In this document: one piece after another, positions 1 to 11,621 of the stretch | How the letters are laid out: each line of letters begins with the position of its first letter | How positions within the stretch are numbered: position 1 is the stretch's first letter | Position numbers and translations under genes: made by a program | From: Paralichthys olivaceus | Taxonomy: Eukaryota; Chordata; Actinopteri; Pleuronectiformes; Paralichthyidae | Length of the DNA: 64,000 nt | Assembly (NCBI RefSeq): GCF_024713975.1 | Contig: NC_091093.1 | Span: forward strand, 20,804,001-20,868,000 | Direction of reading: 5' to 3' | The notes under the pieces: model-generated | The model's input: the letters and a program-made list of their open reading frames with translations, nothing else | What the model was told of the DNA's origin: nothing | The model's database searches: none

Positions 1-699
1 CCATGACAAGGAATCCCTACACCAGACTAACAACTCTGCACCCTATCAGTACTTAGGATAAAACCGCTATGACTGCAGGTGATGTGCACGTAGTTTACCA
101 CTATGAGAGAATAGATCAAAAGAATAAAATTGTTCCTATACTTATCTCCTGGATCAAAGGTGTGTTTACTTGAATGTGATCTTTTCCATAATAAATGATT
201 CCGGGCTCTGTAATAGAAGTGAGAATCCATCACTGTCGCTGACACACACGGGCACATCAGTTGTTCTACTCAGACAAAAAGCAGGTTATAAATATTCTCA
301 GTCTTTGATCTAAATCTGGGAATTCAGCATCATTTCAGAACAGACGAGGCTGGTTGAAAATATATAAATAATACTCAGAACCTTAATGTTGGCCTAAAAA
401 TAGTCTCTTACTGTGCATTTGAGTTCTGAAAGGGAGAAGCATGATGGATAAATAAAAAATAGCAATCCAACTAATCAGTGAGGGTTTTTTCTGTTTGCTG
501 CCACTCTGCTGCAGCCAATGAATAGAAGAGGCCTCACTGGTATTCTGAGGTCAGCTCATTTCATGAGATTTAGGTTCAAGGGTCAACACAATGAACTGAA
601 ATCACTAATCATTAAACCACACAGATGAGTCAATAGCCACAGTGAGTTCTTATAACTTCAGAGGAGCAGGACACAGTCAGGCTTCATGTGAATATGCGC

Positions 700-1110
700 T
701 TGTTTTTCCATGTTAGCTCCAGACCTATAATCAGCTTTTAAACTATTGGTCATATGTACAGTGTGTTTTGCTGACTGCCTCGACACTGCAACTAATTATT
801 ATCATCTACCATTGTATTTACAGTCTGTTATCTACAACACAGTGTGTTACAAAACATGAGAGTAGTTATAGAGCTTGACTGAATCACTAAAATCACATTT
901 TACTGTGTACTCTTAACAGCTCTGATTACTTAATCCACCTCTCAGGCTGAACTCAGACACAATGTCCACATATCTTTGCTCTTATCTAAATATCTTTGCT
1001 CCTGAGTAATCACAGACAGACCATAAACTCAAATATGGAGCCTAATAGTACATATATAATTAGAATGGCACTCAGAGCACGTACCTCCACCAAGGTCCAA
1101 CTTAAGGTGA
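700..1110 (+). repeat. Left arm of a large diverged inverted repeat
   Basis: Read in reverse complement, this segment matches about 2,640-3,010 over several blocks: the stretch around 721-790 (AGACCTATAATCAG...), the stretch around 900-955 (CTGATTACTT...CACCTCTCAGGCT) and the stretch around 1,010-1,040 (ACAGACCATAAA). The arms are imperfect and about 1.5 kb apart. The simplest reading is two copies of one interspersed repeat inserted in opposite orientation. Confidence 0.75.
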
Positions 1111-1470
1111 CTGAGCTTTAAGACCTAAACACAATTGTTCACATTGAAAAGACACTCCCCTGTTTGTCAGAGATATTCAACAAAACACAAACACTAGGTT
1201 TTTTTCATGGGGTGTCTTTGGGGTGTCAAGTATGGTTCTTTCACATAAAGGTGATGCATAATTATAAAGGACACATTCTATGGTAAAGAAAACAACAATT
1301 TATACAATTTTGGTGATCACGCACAAGTTTAATTGATTCTTCTTTCGTCCAATCCTTTCACTCAGTTTTGTGGAAATCCATTGAGTTGTTTTTGTGAAAT
1401 TTAGCTTCCAAACAAATGAACAAACATACAGAGGTTAAAATGTAACCTTCTTGGTGAAGGTAACACTTGA
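1064..1470 (-). repeat. Antisense copy of a fish interspersed repeat (CCTCC-GGTTATG type)
   Basis: The segment carries, on the minus strand, the end motifs of a repeat seen several times in this window: GCACTC...ACCTCCACCAAGG at one end and a GAGGTTA/AACAAACA end near 1,415-1,470. A piece of an unrelated TTAA-flanked element (about 1,245-1,320) seems to lie inside it. No coding capacity is visible, so it is probably a non-autonomous element. The family name is not assigned. Confidence 0.55.
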
Positions 1471-2317
1471 TTGGCATGTTAGCTTTATAGAGGGTAATGT
1501 ACCCTGTTTGTCATGGTTATTGTTAAAAAAAAAAAAATTCTGTTTCTTTTTCTTTTTCAATTTAGTCAACCCTTCCCTCCAACGCTAGACCCACAGAACC
1601 AAAACAGTTTTCTTATATGATGACTTCTGAGTATCAGTAGGAGGCAAACATCAAATAACAAGACCCAGCTTATGGCTCTGGATACGTCATTAAAGCAGAT
1701 GAACCTGTGACAGAAAAAAAGTTTCCACTGGGAAGTTTTTTCTATAACGCAACTGAAATGTCTCAATCAACCAATGAGTCATGTCAGGGTGTGTGACTAT
1801 AAGACTGTTACTTAAATTGGTTTAATTTAGCTGACGTTACTGAAAAGAACAGAGCTGAGTCATGTGAGATGAGTTAGTGGGTCTGTGAGATGTTGAGTGT
1901 TTTATGTCTGAGGACAGAAAGTGCTGCACAGATTGTTTGTCATCTGCTAAACAGCCTTTTAATCAGGGCTGCACAGAAACCAGAGGGGAGCATGGACCAA
2001 GATTTGAAAACACAACAAAAACAACATTTTCAGCACAACCTGTTGATTTATAGCAACACGTATTCAAACAGAATGAAACTTGGAATCTTCCAACATACCC
2101 CATCTTGGAATTTCCAATGAGGGGATCGCACCATGTACTTCTCCTTCTCCCACCGAGCATCCATGGACAGGTCACGTATGTGATGTAATATGTTTACAAT
2201 TTAGGTTCTGTACTTAATTAACTTTGAGGTATATTTTGAATTATACTTCTCCACTACATTTCAGCAAGAAGTAATGTGGATGTTGGGACTTAATGTAAAG
2301 GATTCTTTTTCCCCTCC

Positions 2318-2660
2318 ACCAAGGAGGTTATGTTTTCACCTGCATGTATTTGTGTGTTTGCTTGCTATGAGCAGGGTTACGCAAAAAATGTTGAACTCAT
2401 TATTACAAAACTGGGTACAACGATGTTGTGTGGGTCAGGAAAGTACTCATTATGTTTTGGTGCAGATCCAGGAAAAAAACATTTTCACTGTCTTTAACAT
2501 TGTCAGTTTTTTATAAAATATTGTTGACTTCTCAGAGAATAATACTTGGATCTTGATTGAATAAATCAGGCATAATTAGGACTGGTATGTGAGTGTGTGG
2601 AATTTAGAGCAGCTTGATTGAGTTTAAGGGAACTGTTGGGCCTATGTGCTCCAGTAGTTA
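2318..2660 (+). repeat. Sense copy of the same fish interspersed repeat
   Basis: It begins with CCTCCACCAAGGAGGTTATG, continues with the typical GCAGATCCAG block near 2,463 and a TGAGTGTGTGGAATTT block near 2,588, and ends in a TTGGGCCTATGTGCTCCAGTA block near 2,636. The same order of blocks is seen at 9,825-10,190. No open frame of note. Confidence 0.6.
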
Positions 2661-3010
2661 AAGCCAGTAAAGATCCATAGTTGGGTTTTATGGTCTGTCA
2701 GTGATTCTTTAAGAGCAAAGTTATGTAGATATGAGAAAATTTATGTAGACGTTGTGCCTTTTAAAAACTTGAGCCTGAGAGGTGGATGAAGTAATCAGAG
2801 CTGTTAGAGTACACAATAAAATGTGGATTTCGTGATTCATTCATCCTCTATTACTATCTTGTGTTTTTTAGCACACCGTATTGTAGATAACACATACTGT
2901 ATATAAAAAGGTAGATAATGTTCAGTTGCAGTGTCAAGGCAGTCAGCAAAACATAATGTATATATGACCAATAGTTTAAAACCTGATTATAGGTCTGGTG
3001 CTGCTATTGA
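2640..3010 (-). repeat. Right arm of the inverted repeat
   Basis: This is the partner of the arm at about 700-1,110. The order of matching blocks is kept in reverse: the AGACCTATAATCAG block is near 3,000 and the ACAGACCATAAA block near 2,690. It sits at the 3' side of another repeat copy starting near 2,318. Confidence 0.75.
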
Positions 3011-3504
3011 AACACAAGCCACGTGTTCACAAGTCTGTTGTCATTGTTAAAATAGACTTGTCTGTGTTGTTTAATGATCATTGTGATTACTGTACTGTCA
3101 CTGTCTCCATTACAGAGTGTGAAATGTGGTGCAGATACTACCAGATCTGGTGAGTTTCAGTGTGATTCAAACAGAGGCTGTTGGGCCTTGGTGGAGGTAA
3201 CTGAGTATGATTCTAGTTTTACTTTGTAGTTTTGGTACTTAAAGTAAATGATCTGAGAAATTCTTTCACCACTGGTAAAGTAAGACTGTGTCACTGAGCC
3301 CTACTTTACTATATAGTACCTTATAGAGCACTACATAGTCAACCCAGCTTTTGGACAATACTGTGTCATCTGTGTACATCATCGTATCGGCTGCCCTCGC
3401 TCCTGTCTCGCCACAACCGCAGAACATAATGGTATATATTGCCAGTGACCATCGGTTGTGCACTTTTCTCTATTTGCATGTGTGGTGACTTTTTTGCAGT
3501 GCAT

Positions 3505-3630
3505 GTGTCGTCAAATTGATAAAGTTGTTCTCTTAATTTGCAGTTGTTTTTTTCTTCTTGCATTTGTTTTGTTAAATTGCAGTGGGTTAAGCTCTCTCTG
3601 CCACCTTAATATGGGGCACAAAAATGTTCA
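3505..3630 (+). repeat. Direct repeat, copy 1
   Basis: The stretch with TCAAATTGATAAAGTTG, several TTTGCA(A/C)GTG-like units and GAGCTCTCTCTGCCACC-like sequence recurs with divergence at about 3,965-4,080, where it ends GAGCTCTCTCGGCCACC followed by GTAATATGGG. Non-coding. Confidence 0.55.
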
Positions 3631-3964
3631 CAGAAGGAGGATATCAGGGGACATTTAGGCTCAAAACACGGTGTAAATGATGCTGTTCCAGCTGAATTTG
3701 AATGTCGGGGCTTGCAGACACTTGGATGACACCACACGAGCAGCATGAAAACATTAAGTGTTTTTTCTGTTGTAGTTTTTCTGTTTGAAGACGTGGTCAC
3801 CATTCACTTCAATTGTAGTGGATTTGGCTGCAACACTGTTCACCCCTGAAACTCCAGAAGTGTTTTGTGGACTCAAACACCTCACCCACTCCTCCATCTG
3901 CATAGTGCTGAGTAGATGATGAGGAGCCATCACTTTAAACTTGACAGAGAAGCTCTCGATCGAT

Positions 3965-4080
3965 CGATCATCAAATTGATGAAGTGGTTTTCCTCATTTG
4001 CACGTGTTTTAGTATCTTTGCATGTGTTTTCTTCATTTGACGTTGAGCTCTCTCGGCCACCGTAATATGGGACACCACTA
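3965..4080 (+). repeat. Direct repeat, copy 2
   Basis: Diverged partner of about 3,505-3,630: it shares ATCAAATTGATGAAGTGG, TTTGCACGTGTTTT and GAGCTCTCTCGGCCACCG in the same order. It is preceded by a short run of ATCG units at about 3,957-3,969. Confidence 0.55.
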
Positions 4081-4309
4081 CAAAATGGCGAACTCACCGT
4101 GGAGCGGACTGATCAGGGATGGGGGGGGGGGGGGTTCGGACCGTTCGGACACAGACAAACCATTTACAATAAAAACAGCTCTTCATTAAACGAGTTAATA
4201 TCATAGACTGTATATAAAGAGGTTAATATCTAACGCTGATGAAAAACGTGACTGTAATTTGAACGTGTGATCAAATGACTGTACAGACTCCTCCCACTCA
4301 GCAAGGCGG

Positions 4310-4376
4310 GCGCGCGCTGTGACGTAACGGTCGGTTGGTAGTTTATAGGTGACGGTCGGGGCGGAGCCGTCAGTCG
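4310..4376 (+). promoter_or_regulatory. Probable ferritin core promoter
   Basis: Just upstream of the 5'UTR exon lie a TGACGTAA element (about 4,319), a TATA-like TTTATAGG (about 4,342) and a GC box GGGGCGG (about 4,357). Spacing from the TATA-like motif to the presumed transcript start (about 4,370-4,380) fits a TATA promoter. The start site is inferred, not seen. Confidence 0.5.
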
Positions 4377-4401
4377 ATCGTCTCGCCAGCGGACAGTGAA
4401 G

Positions 4402-4433
4402 GTTACCTGCTTCAACAGTGCTTGAACGGAAAC
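4402..4433 (+). promoter_or_regulatory. Iron-responsive element (IRE) in ferritin 5'UTR
   Basis: A canonical IRE hairpin. The six-base CAGUGC loop is closed by a perfect five-pair upper stem (TTCAA/TTGAA), with the bulged C before it (CCTGC) and a lower stem formed by GTTAC-like and GGAAAC-like sides. In vertebrates IRP1/IRP2 bind this element in iron-poor cells and block ferritin translation. It lies in the untranslated first exon, as expected for a cap-proximal IRE. Confidence 0.95.
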
Positions 4434-5172
4434 CTCTCAGTCTGTCTCCCGACACCTCAGCACCGGACTCACCGCTGATCACTCTTCATCCTCTGATCAC
4501 TCTTCATCCTCAGCATCTCAGCGAACGTCCTCCTCAGAAAACTCCGTCCAGAACTCCGTTAGCCCGACAGCTAGCTAACCGTTTGTTGTGCTAACGACAC
4601 GAGACGCTGCTTTTCAACCTCCTCACCGGAAGAAGAAGAGAAAACACCAACACCGACGCTTGGTAAGAAGCTTTGTTTCCTCCGGTGTTGTAGTCACCGA
4701 CGGACACACGCGCACGCTGCGTCAGTGTTGTTGTTGTTACGTCCAGCTTCGTGAATCCGCTGCGGCCTTTTTACGCAGTTTGTTGTCTGCGTCATGTCCT
4801 CAGGTCTGAACACGCTTCATCACAGACTCGCGTGTTTCAGACCAAACGGTCCTCACACCCTCACAGTTTGAACCCTCAGCCTCCTACTTTAATAGAATGT
4901 TACATATTTGTGTAGAAAACTGCTGTAAATTAAATAATTAAATTAAAATAAGCTTTAACGTCAATTGGCAAGACGAGTTACATAATGAAATGAAGCCTGG
5001 TTAATAATAATCCCCAGATATTCGGAAAGTCGATCATTTGCGATGATCTGTTTTTGTTAGTGAAGTAATTTGATGTTTGGGTCTGTTGATGAGGAGAGAA
5101 GACGATTTGATGACTTCATCTTGGAAATTGTGATGAGCCTCTGTTTGAGTTGAATCCATTAATAACTACTGA

Positions 5173-6850
<1,678 letters not shown>

Positions 6851-7117
6851 ATCCCTCCATAGCTTCTTCACAGACGCTTCTTTCTATGTATATTTGTATC
6901 TTGCGTCTATATTTTAAACAATACAAGGCCGTGTGCATGGTAGTGGCTTGTCATTTCAATCTGTATTATTCTCATTGCCATTTACTCTCAAATTAACATC
7001 TATAAAATGCCTGAGCACTATTCTGTTCAAATCCCACTCTGACATCCTGCTCTCTCTCTTTCAGCTGCGTTCTTGTCATTACTATGTATTTGCTGAGTTT
7101 TATGCCAAGAGCTCTTG

Positions 7118-7123
7118 AATAAA
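7118..7123 (+). terminator. fth1: Poly(A) signal of ferritin gene
   Basis: AATAAA about 270 bases after the stop codon; no other hexamer lies closer. It sets the likely 3'UTR at about 6,851-7,145. Confidence 0.75.
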
Positions 7124-7794
7124 ATGAACCCTCTGGATTCTGATCAGTCTCATATTTGAATGTCTGTGTTAAGAAAAGCTCATTTGAAAGGGTCTAAATT
7201 AAGCTTTAAAAGAGGAATTATAGAGTGAAGTTTTTGTTTCACTTCCATTACCGGAGAAAACATAACTTGAGCCCTAATTATGGGTATTGCTCATAGTGTG
7301 GAACAAATTCTAAATACAACATCTGTTTTACATCTTCACTTCTGAAACTGTTCTAACTGTATTTAAGCAAATCTAGAACAAGATGTTGGTAGGTGAAAGA
7401 CTCCAAAGACTAATAATCAAGAATATAATCACTGTGTTTATCTGAATGTAAAGATCATAATTACTGCTTTCCTCACAGGCAAGTCTCTAGAATATAACAC
7501 CAAAAATCCAAAATAAGCAGCTTGATGTGAAGCTAATTCATATCATCTGCTGCCCATGCTCATTGTCCTCTGTGGAGTCTGAGACTTTCGTAGACTGTGA
7601 CCTTGTTTAAGTGATGGTTCCCAAGACTAGTTCTTAACTTTGTAATGCGTTGACTTTTCTGGACCCTTTGGAGGGTTTTTAAAAAAACACGTTATTGCTG
7701 GATTTATGACTCAGACGTTTTACAGTTTTTTTTTCTGTGATGGATCTCACCTGTTGTTTCTGTCTGTGATCGGTGCAAGTGGGAATCCCTTGAG

Positions 7795-8040
7795 TAGTGA
7801 TTCAGAAGTAACAAGACTAACCTACAGCTCTAATGCCACCAACAATGAAAATTATTGTAGAGTGCATAACTCCACCAAAGTCCAAGTTCATTTAAATCAT
7901 TCTCAAAATGTTACAACTCCTGGATCAGTGCCAAAACATCATGGGTTCTTCCTTGGGTCATGTCCCAACCCTCCACTAAATTTAAATTTCATGATATCGG
8001 CCGGAGTAGTTTTTCTGTAGTACTGCAAACAAAAAATTTA
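7795..8040 (-). repeat. Antisense copy of fish interspersed repeat
   Basis: The stretch between ferritin and mcee (7,145-8,610) has no exon. About 7,860-8,035 carries GCATAACTCCACCAAAGTCC, then a GGTTCTTCCTTGGGTCATG block, then TTTCATGATATCGGCCGGAG. In reverse this is the same repeat as at 9,825. The rest of the gap is AT-rich and unremarkable. Confidence 0.55.
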
Positions 8041-8611
8041 AAAAAATGCAGACTAAGACATAGCCTCCTTAGTAGAATGTACTAATATACTGAAATAGTT
8101 TTAATTTATAATTGACACACAACTACAAATAAATATAAATGTTTTTTATATGCAAGAAAATGAATTTGGACCTTGAGTGAATATCCTCTGTGATACATGC
8201 AGGATTTCTTTTCTGCACTCCTGAACATACTCAAAGTATGTTTCTTATTTGGGTTACACCATTTAATAAATCTTTGTTACTGTCAATCTATCTCCAAACA
8301 TTTCCCAGTAAAAAAATACATGAAGAAAAAAATTCACAGTTTTATCTTCAATCAGCCAATTTCATTTTAGGATCTACATCATAACAGAGAAATTATTGTA
8401 GAGTTGTAAATCGTGTAAAAATAAACTGTAACAGCCATGTTTAAATCTTCCTGCAGTTCATACTGGATCCTGTGTGTAGCCATCCAACTAACGGTGTGTA
8501 GAAACACATGGGAGAGAAGTTAAACTCATTTTTAAATGCAAATGGATGTGTATTCAACATTCACTGGAAATACACTTTATGGAAAGTTTCATAACACACA
8601 CCAGTCTGTAA

Positions 8612-8617
8612 TTTATT
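8612..8617 (-). terminator. mcee: Poly(A) signal of mcee (minus strand)
   Basis: TTTATT on the plus strand reads AATAAA on the minus strand, about 160 bases beyond the mcee stop codon. Confidence 0.65.
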
Positions 8618-8775
8618 CCCAACAAGAACAGCTGTGAACAACAGTGAGGCACTTTTCTGAAATGAGTGCTACAACGAGCAATATTACAAAATCAACATTT
8701 GTTGATAATCAGATGCACTCTGGAATATGTGATGGTGAATTAACAGTGACCACAGTCCCGGCCATACTGAGGTTT

Positions 8776-11528
8776 TCACGCTTCTTCCAGCTCCACCAGC
8801 ACACCATCACAGTCTTTAGGATGAAGAAACATCACTGGTTTCCCATGAGCACCTATCCTGGGCTCTGCTGACAGAGTTCTGATGTTCTTAGCTTTCAGGT
8901 CGGCTATCGCAGCGTTGATGTTGTCCACCTGCAAAACGGAAATAAAATGTGTTCATTATTCATCCCACTTCACTGAGTCTGATTCATACTCATGTAAAAT
9001 GCAGCAAAATGACTGGATTTATTGTGTTAAATATGAAACAGAGGGACAAGTTGGACAACTGAGGTTTAAAATGTGCAACATTAAAGCTGCTCTCAGACAG
9101 GAGATGACCACCGGACATTTTCCTTTCTCAAGAGTTTGGGAGACAAAGGCTGATGCCGGTGTCGATGTGATGTTAACACAAACATGATTTACACAACAGA
9201 GTTAATGTACCAGCACACTCTACCCAGGCACCACCCCCCCCTAACCCTAACCTGAATAACTCTGACGTTTTCCTGTTGTTGCCGTGAATGTGTCTGACTG
9301 TCGACCTCCTGCGGCGTTATTAAAATGTGAAAAGCCACCTCCAGAAAATGTGTCACGTAGCGGTTTCAAGTAGCGTTGCTGTGATAAGAATCTGCATGGG
9401 ACATTTTTCTGTTCACAAATAAGACTCGTCAGCGCCCCCTGGAGGACAAAGCTTTTAATGTTGACACTTTCTGCTGCTGGTTGACAACTGCATACATTTC
9501 TTTCACATTTTTGTAAAAGCTTGTTACTAGATGAAAAGAGGGACTGATACTGACTCTGAACTTAAGAGTCTGACACCTTAAAACATTTTCAAAATGAAAT
9601 AAAATGTGCCCTTAATCCAGAGCTGGATTTGGACTCCTCATACACTGTTGCAACTAATACAGAATGAGTGATGGACACATGTATTGTATGTCAGTGACAT
9701 TAGAGACCTGATGTTGGTTGCCTCACTGTTGCATTGTTATGGTTTACAGGCACAGAGCCATTAAACACCTATGACGCATCCAAAAACTCATCAAAAAGTC
9801 CTTTAGTGCATGTTGTTGTTAGTTACCTCCACAAGTGAGGTTATGTTTTTGCCCCTGTCCATTTGTTTGTCACCAGAAATGTGCAAAATCTACTGAACAG
9901 ATTTCCACAAAACCTGGTGGAAGGATGAGCCAAGTAAGAACTCAGTTGTTTTGATTGAGAAAAAGTGGCAGATGCAGCAATTTTTTCTTTCTTTCTTATA
10001 TTTTGTGACATTTTTGCCAATTTCCCAGGGAAATAATACATGGATTATGATATATTTTTTTAATCAGGCATATTTAGAGGATTGACATCAATGAGTGTGT
10101 GTAATTTGGTGCCTTGACTGAATCTAAGTGGACGTTGTTGGGACTTACTGGAGGTATGTGCTCTACTGGGTGCCATTCTAGTTACAGTATACCTGTGGTT
10201 TTCCTGCTGTAAGAGAGTTTGCTATAAAACTATGTTCCATACAAAGCTGATGAGATCTAGCTAACTGAATGTCCACTGACTACAAGGAATGCGATCGATG
10301 CCGCCTCACCTCGATACAAATGTGGTGCATCCCTCCAGACTTGTTCTTTTGTAAGAAGCCAGCGATCGGACTCTTCTCCCCCAGAGGATGGAGCAGCTCC
10401 AGCTTCGTGTTGCCGAGCTCCACGAACACGGTGTAGACACCGTGCTCGGGCAGGGGCACCTTGTCACTCACCGTGGCCCCGAGCACATCCCGATACAGAG
10501 CCGTGGCCTTCTCCATGTCGGGGACAGCGATCGCGATGTGGTTCAGCCTCCCCAGCTTCCACAGAGATGAGGGAACGCCCTGATGGAGGGATGCTGTCAT
10601 TGAATAAGCCCTCAGGAGTGTGAGACGGGAACATCTGGAGAGACCTGCCACTGAATGAGAAAATATGATGAGATCCAAAGGTGGAGCATTTACCTAAACT
10701 TCCCTCTTTTTATTTTAGATATTTCTATTACCTTCATGGAGTATCAAGGTTTGATAAATCTTCCACCCACTGTCTGACACAAGTTTTCTGATGTTTACAG
10801 ACTGAGCACTACATGTTTTTATGAGTGTGCCTGCATCACTCCATCAAATGAAAATATTCTACATGTTCTTTCATGTCACGTAACATGCTGCCACCAAATC
10901 ATATCAGATACCATTTACTAGATTTTAGTACTTATATTATATATGAATATTCAAGCTTTAAGAAATATATCTTTAATAACGTCCATGTCATGTGACCCAC
11001 TGACTCCAAACACATTCTGAATTGTTAGTCTAGATAAACACGACACACACTTTGAATATTTCCAAACACACACATTTAACACAGAAGAATTATGTGACAT
11101 CTCTCCGGACACGTTCAGAGAAAGAAATCCTGAAGCGGTTCGAGCCTCTTGTATCTTAGTTTAGCACTGATACTCCCTGATAGATTTACCTTTAATTCAA
11201 GGAGTGTTTGAAATTTGAGTTAGAGAAAACACGTGGTGAATAACACACTGGACTGTCACAGATTTCAGTGGACTGCGTGAAATTATTTTTGCTGTCACAT
11301 TAAATAAATGCAGGAACTTTTTTAATCAAAATAAACACGAGGAGTCGCGTGTTTCCAGCTGCTCATGAAGTGAACACGAGCTTTAACTGAGACTTCGGTG
11401 TGAAACAGACCGAGTTGAAGTCTCGTTTAATAATCTACAGGGAATTCAAAAAAGGATTGAGTGCAGAAAATCATTCGTTTCATTGTTGACACAAACCAAC
11501 CTGCAACCTTCAGCACGGCGGACGCCAT
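8776..11528 (-). CDS. mcee: Methylmalonyl-CoA epimerase, mitochondrial
   Basis: Interconverts the R and S epimers of methylmalonyl-CoA in propionyl-CoA catabolism, feeding methylmalonyl-CoA mutase in the mitochondrial matrix. Coding exons in transcript order are 11501-11528 (28 bp), 10310-10650 and 8776-8928, giving 173 aa (human 176). The tiny first exon encodes MASAVLKVA and begins a basic, hydroxylated mitochondrial targeting leader. The vicinal-oxygen-chelate fold follows: LNHIAIAV carries metal ligand H47, GGMHHICIE the ligand H119, and VLVELEEA the ligand E169, matching human H50, H122 and E172. VPLPEHGV and GFLQKNKSGGMHH are strongly conserved blocks. An open frame runs upstream of exon 2 with its own Met, but splicing to the 28-bp exon keeps frame, gives a better leader, and places the start beside the mphosph10 start. 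Intron 2 (8,929-10,309) holds a repeat copy. Confidence 0.95.
9825..10190 (+). repeat. Sense copy of fish interspersed repeat inside mcee intron 2
   Basis: Starts with TTACCTCCACAAGTGAGGTTATG, continues with GATTTCCACAAAACCTGGTGG and ATGAGTGTGTGTAATTTGGT blocks, and ends GAGGTATGTGCTCTACTGGG. This is the best-preserved copy of the family in the window. No coding capacity; probably a non-autonomous element. Confidence 0.65.
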
Positions 11529-11621
11529 CTTTTTACCCCGGAACCAAGCGGCGCCGGAACGGTTTCTCGGTGAGCCTGTTTACCTGCGACTCAGACGCAC
11601 ACACGCGTGTGGGGGGACAGG
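11529..11621. promoter_or_regulatory. Bidirectional promoter between mcee and mphosph10
   Basis: The start codons of the two divergent genes are separated by only 93 bp, so both 5'UTRs and any shared core promoter must lie in this GC-richer gap or overlap the first exons. No TATA box is visible. The same head-to-head pair is known in human (MCEE/MPHOSPH10, 2p13), so the arrangement is old. Confidence 0.75.

Larger units (their letters stand above)
1..4200. other. Gene-free, repeat-rich stretch upstream of ferritin
   Basis: I see no exon with splice signals and a recognisable protein here; the short open frames are broken and AT-rich. The stretch is built from interspersed repeat fragments. 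These include two inverted arms (about 700-1110 and 2640-3010), copies of a fish repeat that starts with a CCTCC(A/G)CCAAGGAGGTTATG-like end, a fragment near 1263-1320 of the TTAA-flanked element seen whole at 44,262, and two related segments at about 3,505-3,630 and 3,965-4,080. A run of 14 G lies at 4,121-4,134. Confidence 0.7.

Noticed and set aside
4588..4809. Open frame in the ferritin 5'UTR exon and intron
   Set aside because: It runs through the exon 1 donor at 4,663 and does not begin with ATG at the reported start; low-complexity and not conserved.
10388..10570. Plus-strand open frame over mcee exon 2
   Set aside because: Antisense shadow of the epimerase exon; no similarity or splice context.
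10310..10678. In-frame Met upstream of mcee exon 2 as the start codon
   Set aside because: The upstream residues are intronic: a CAG acceptor lies at the exon edge and the 28-bp exon at 11,501-11,528 supplies a better start in phase beside the bidirectional promoter.
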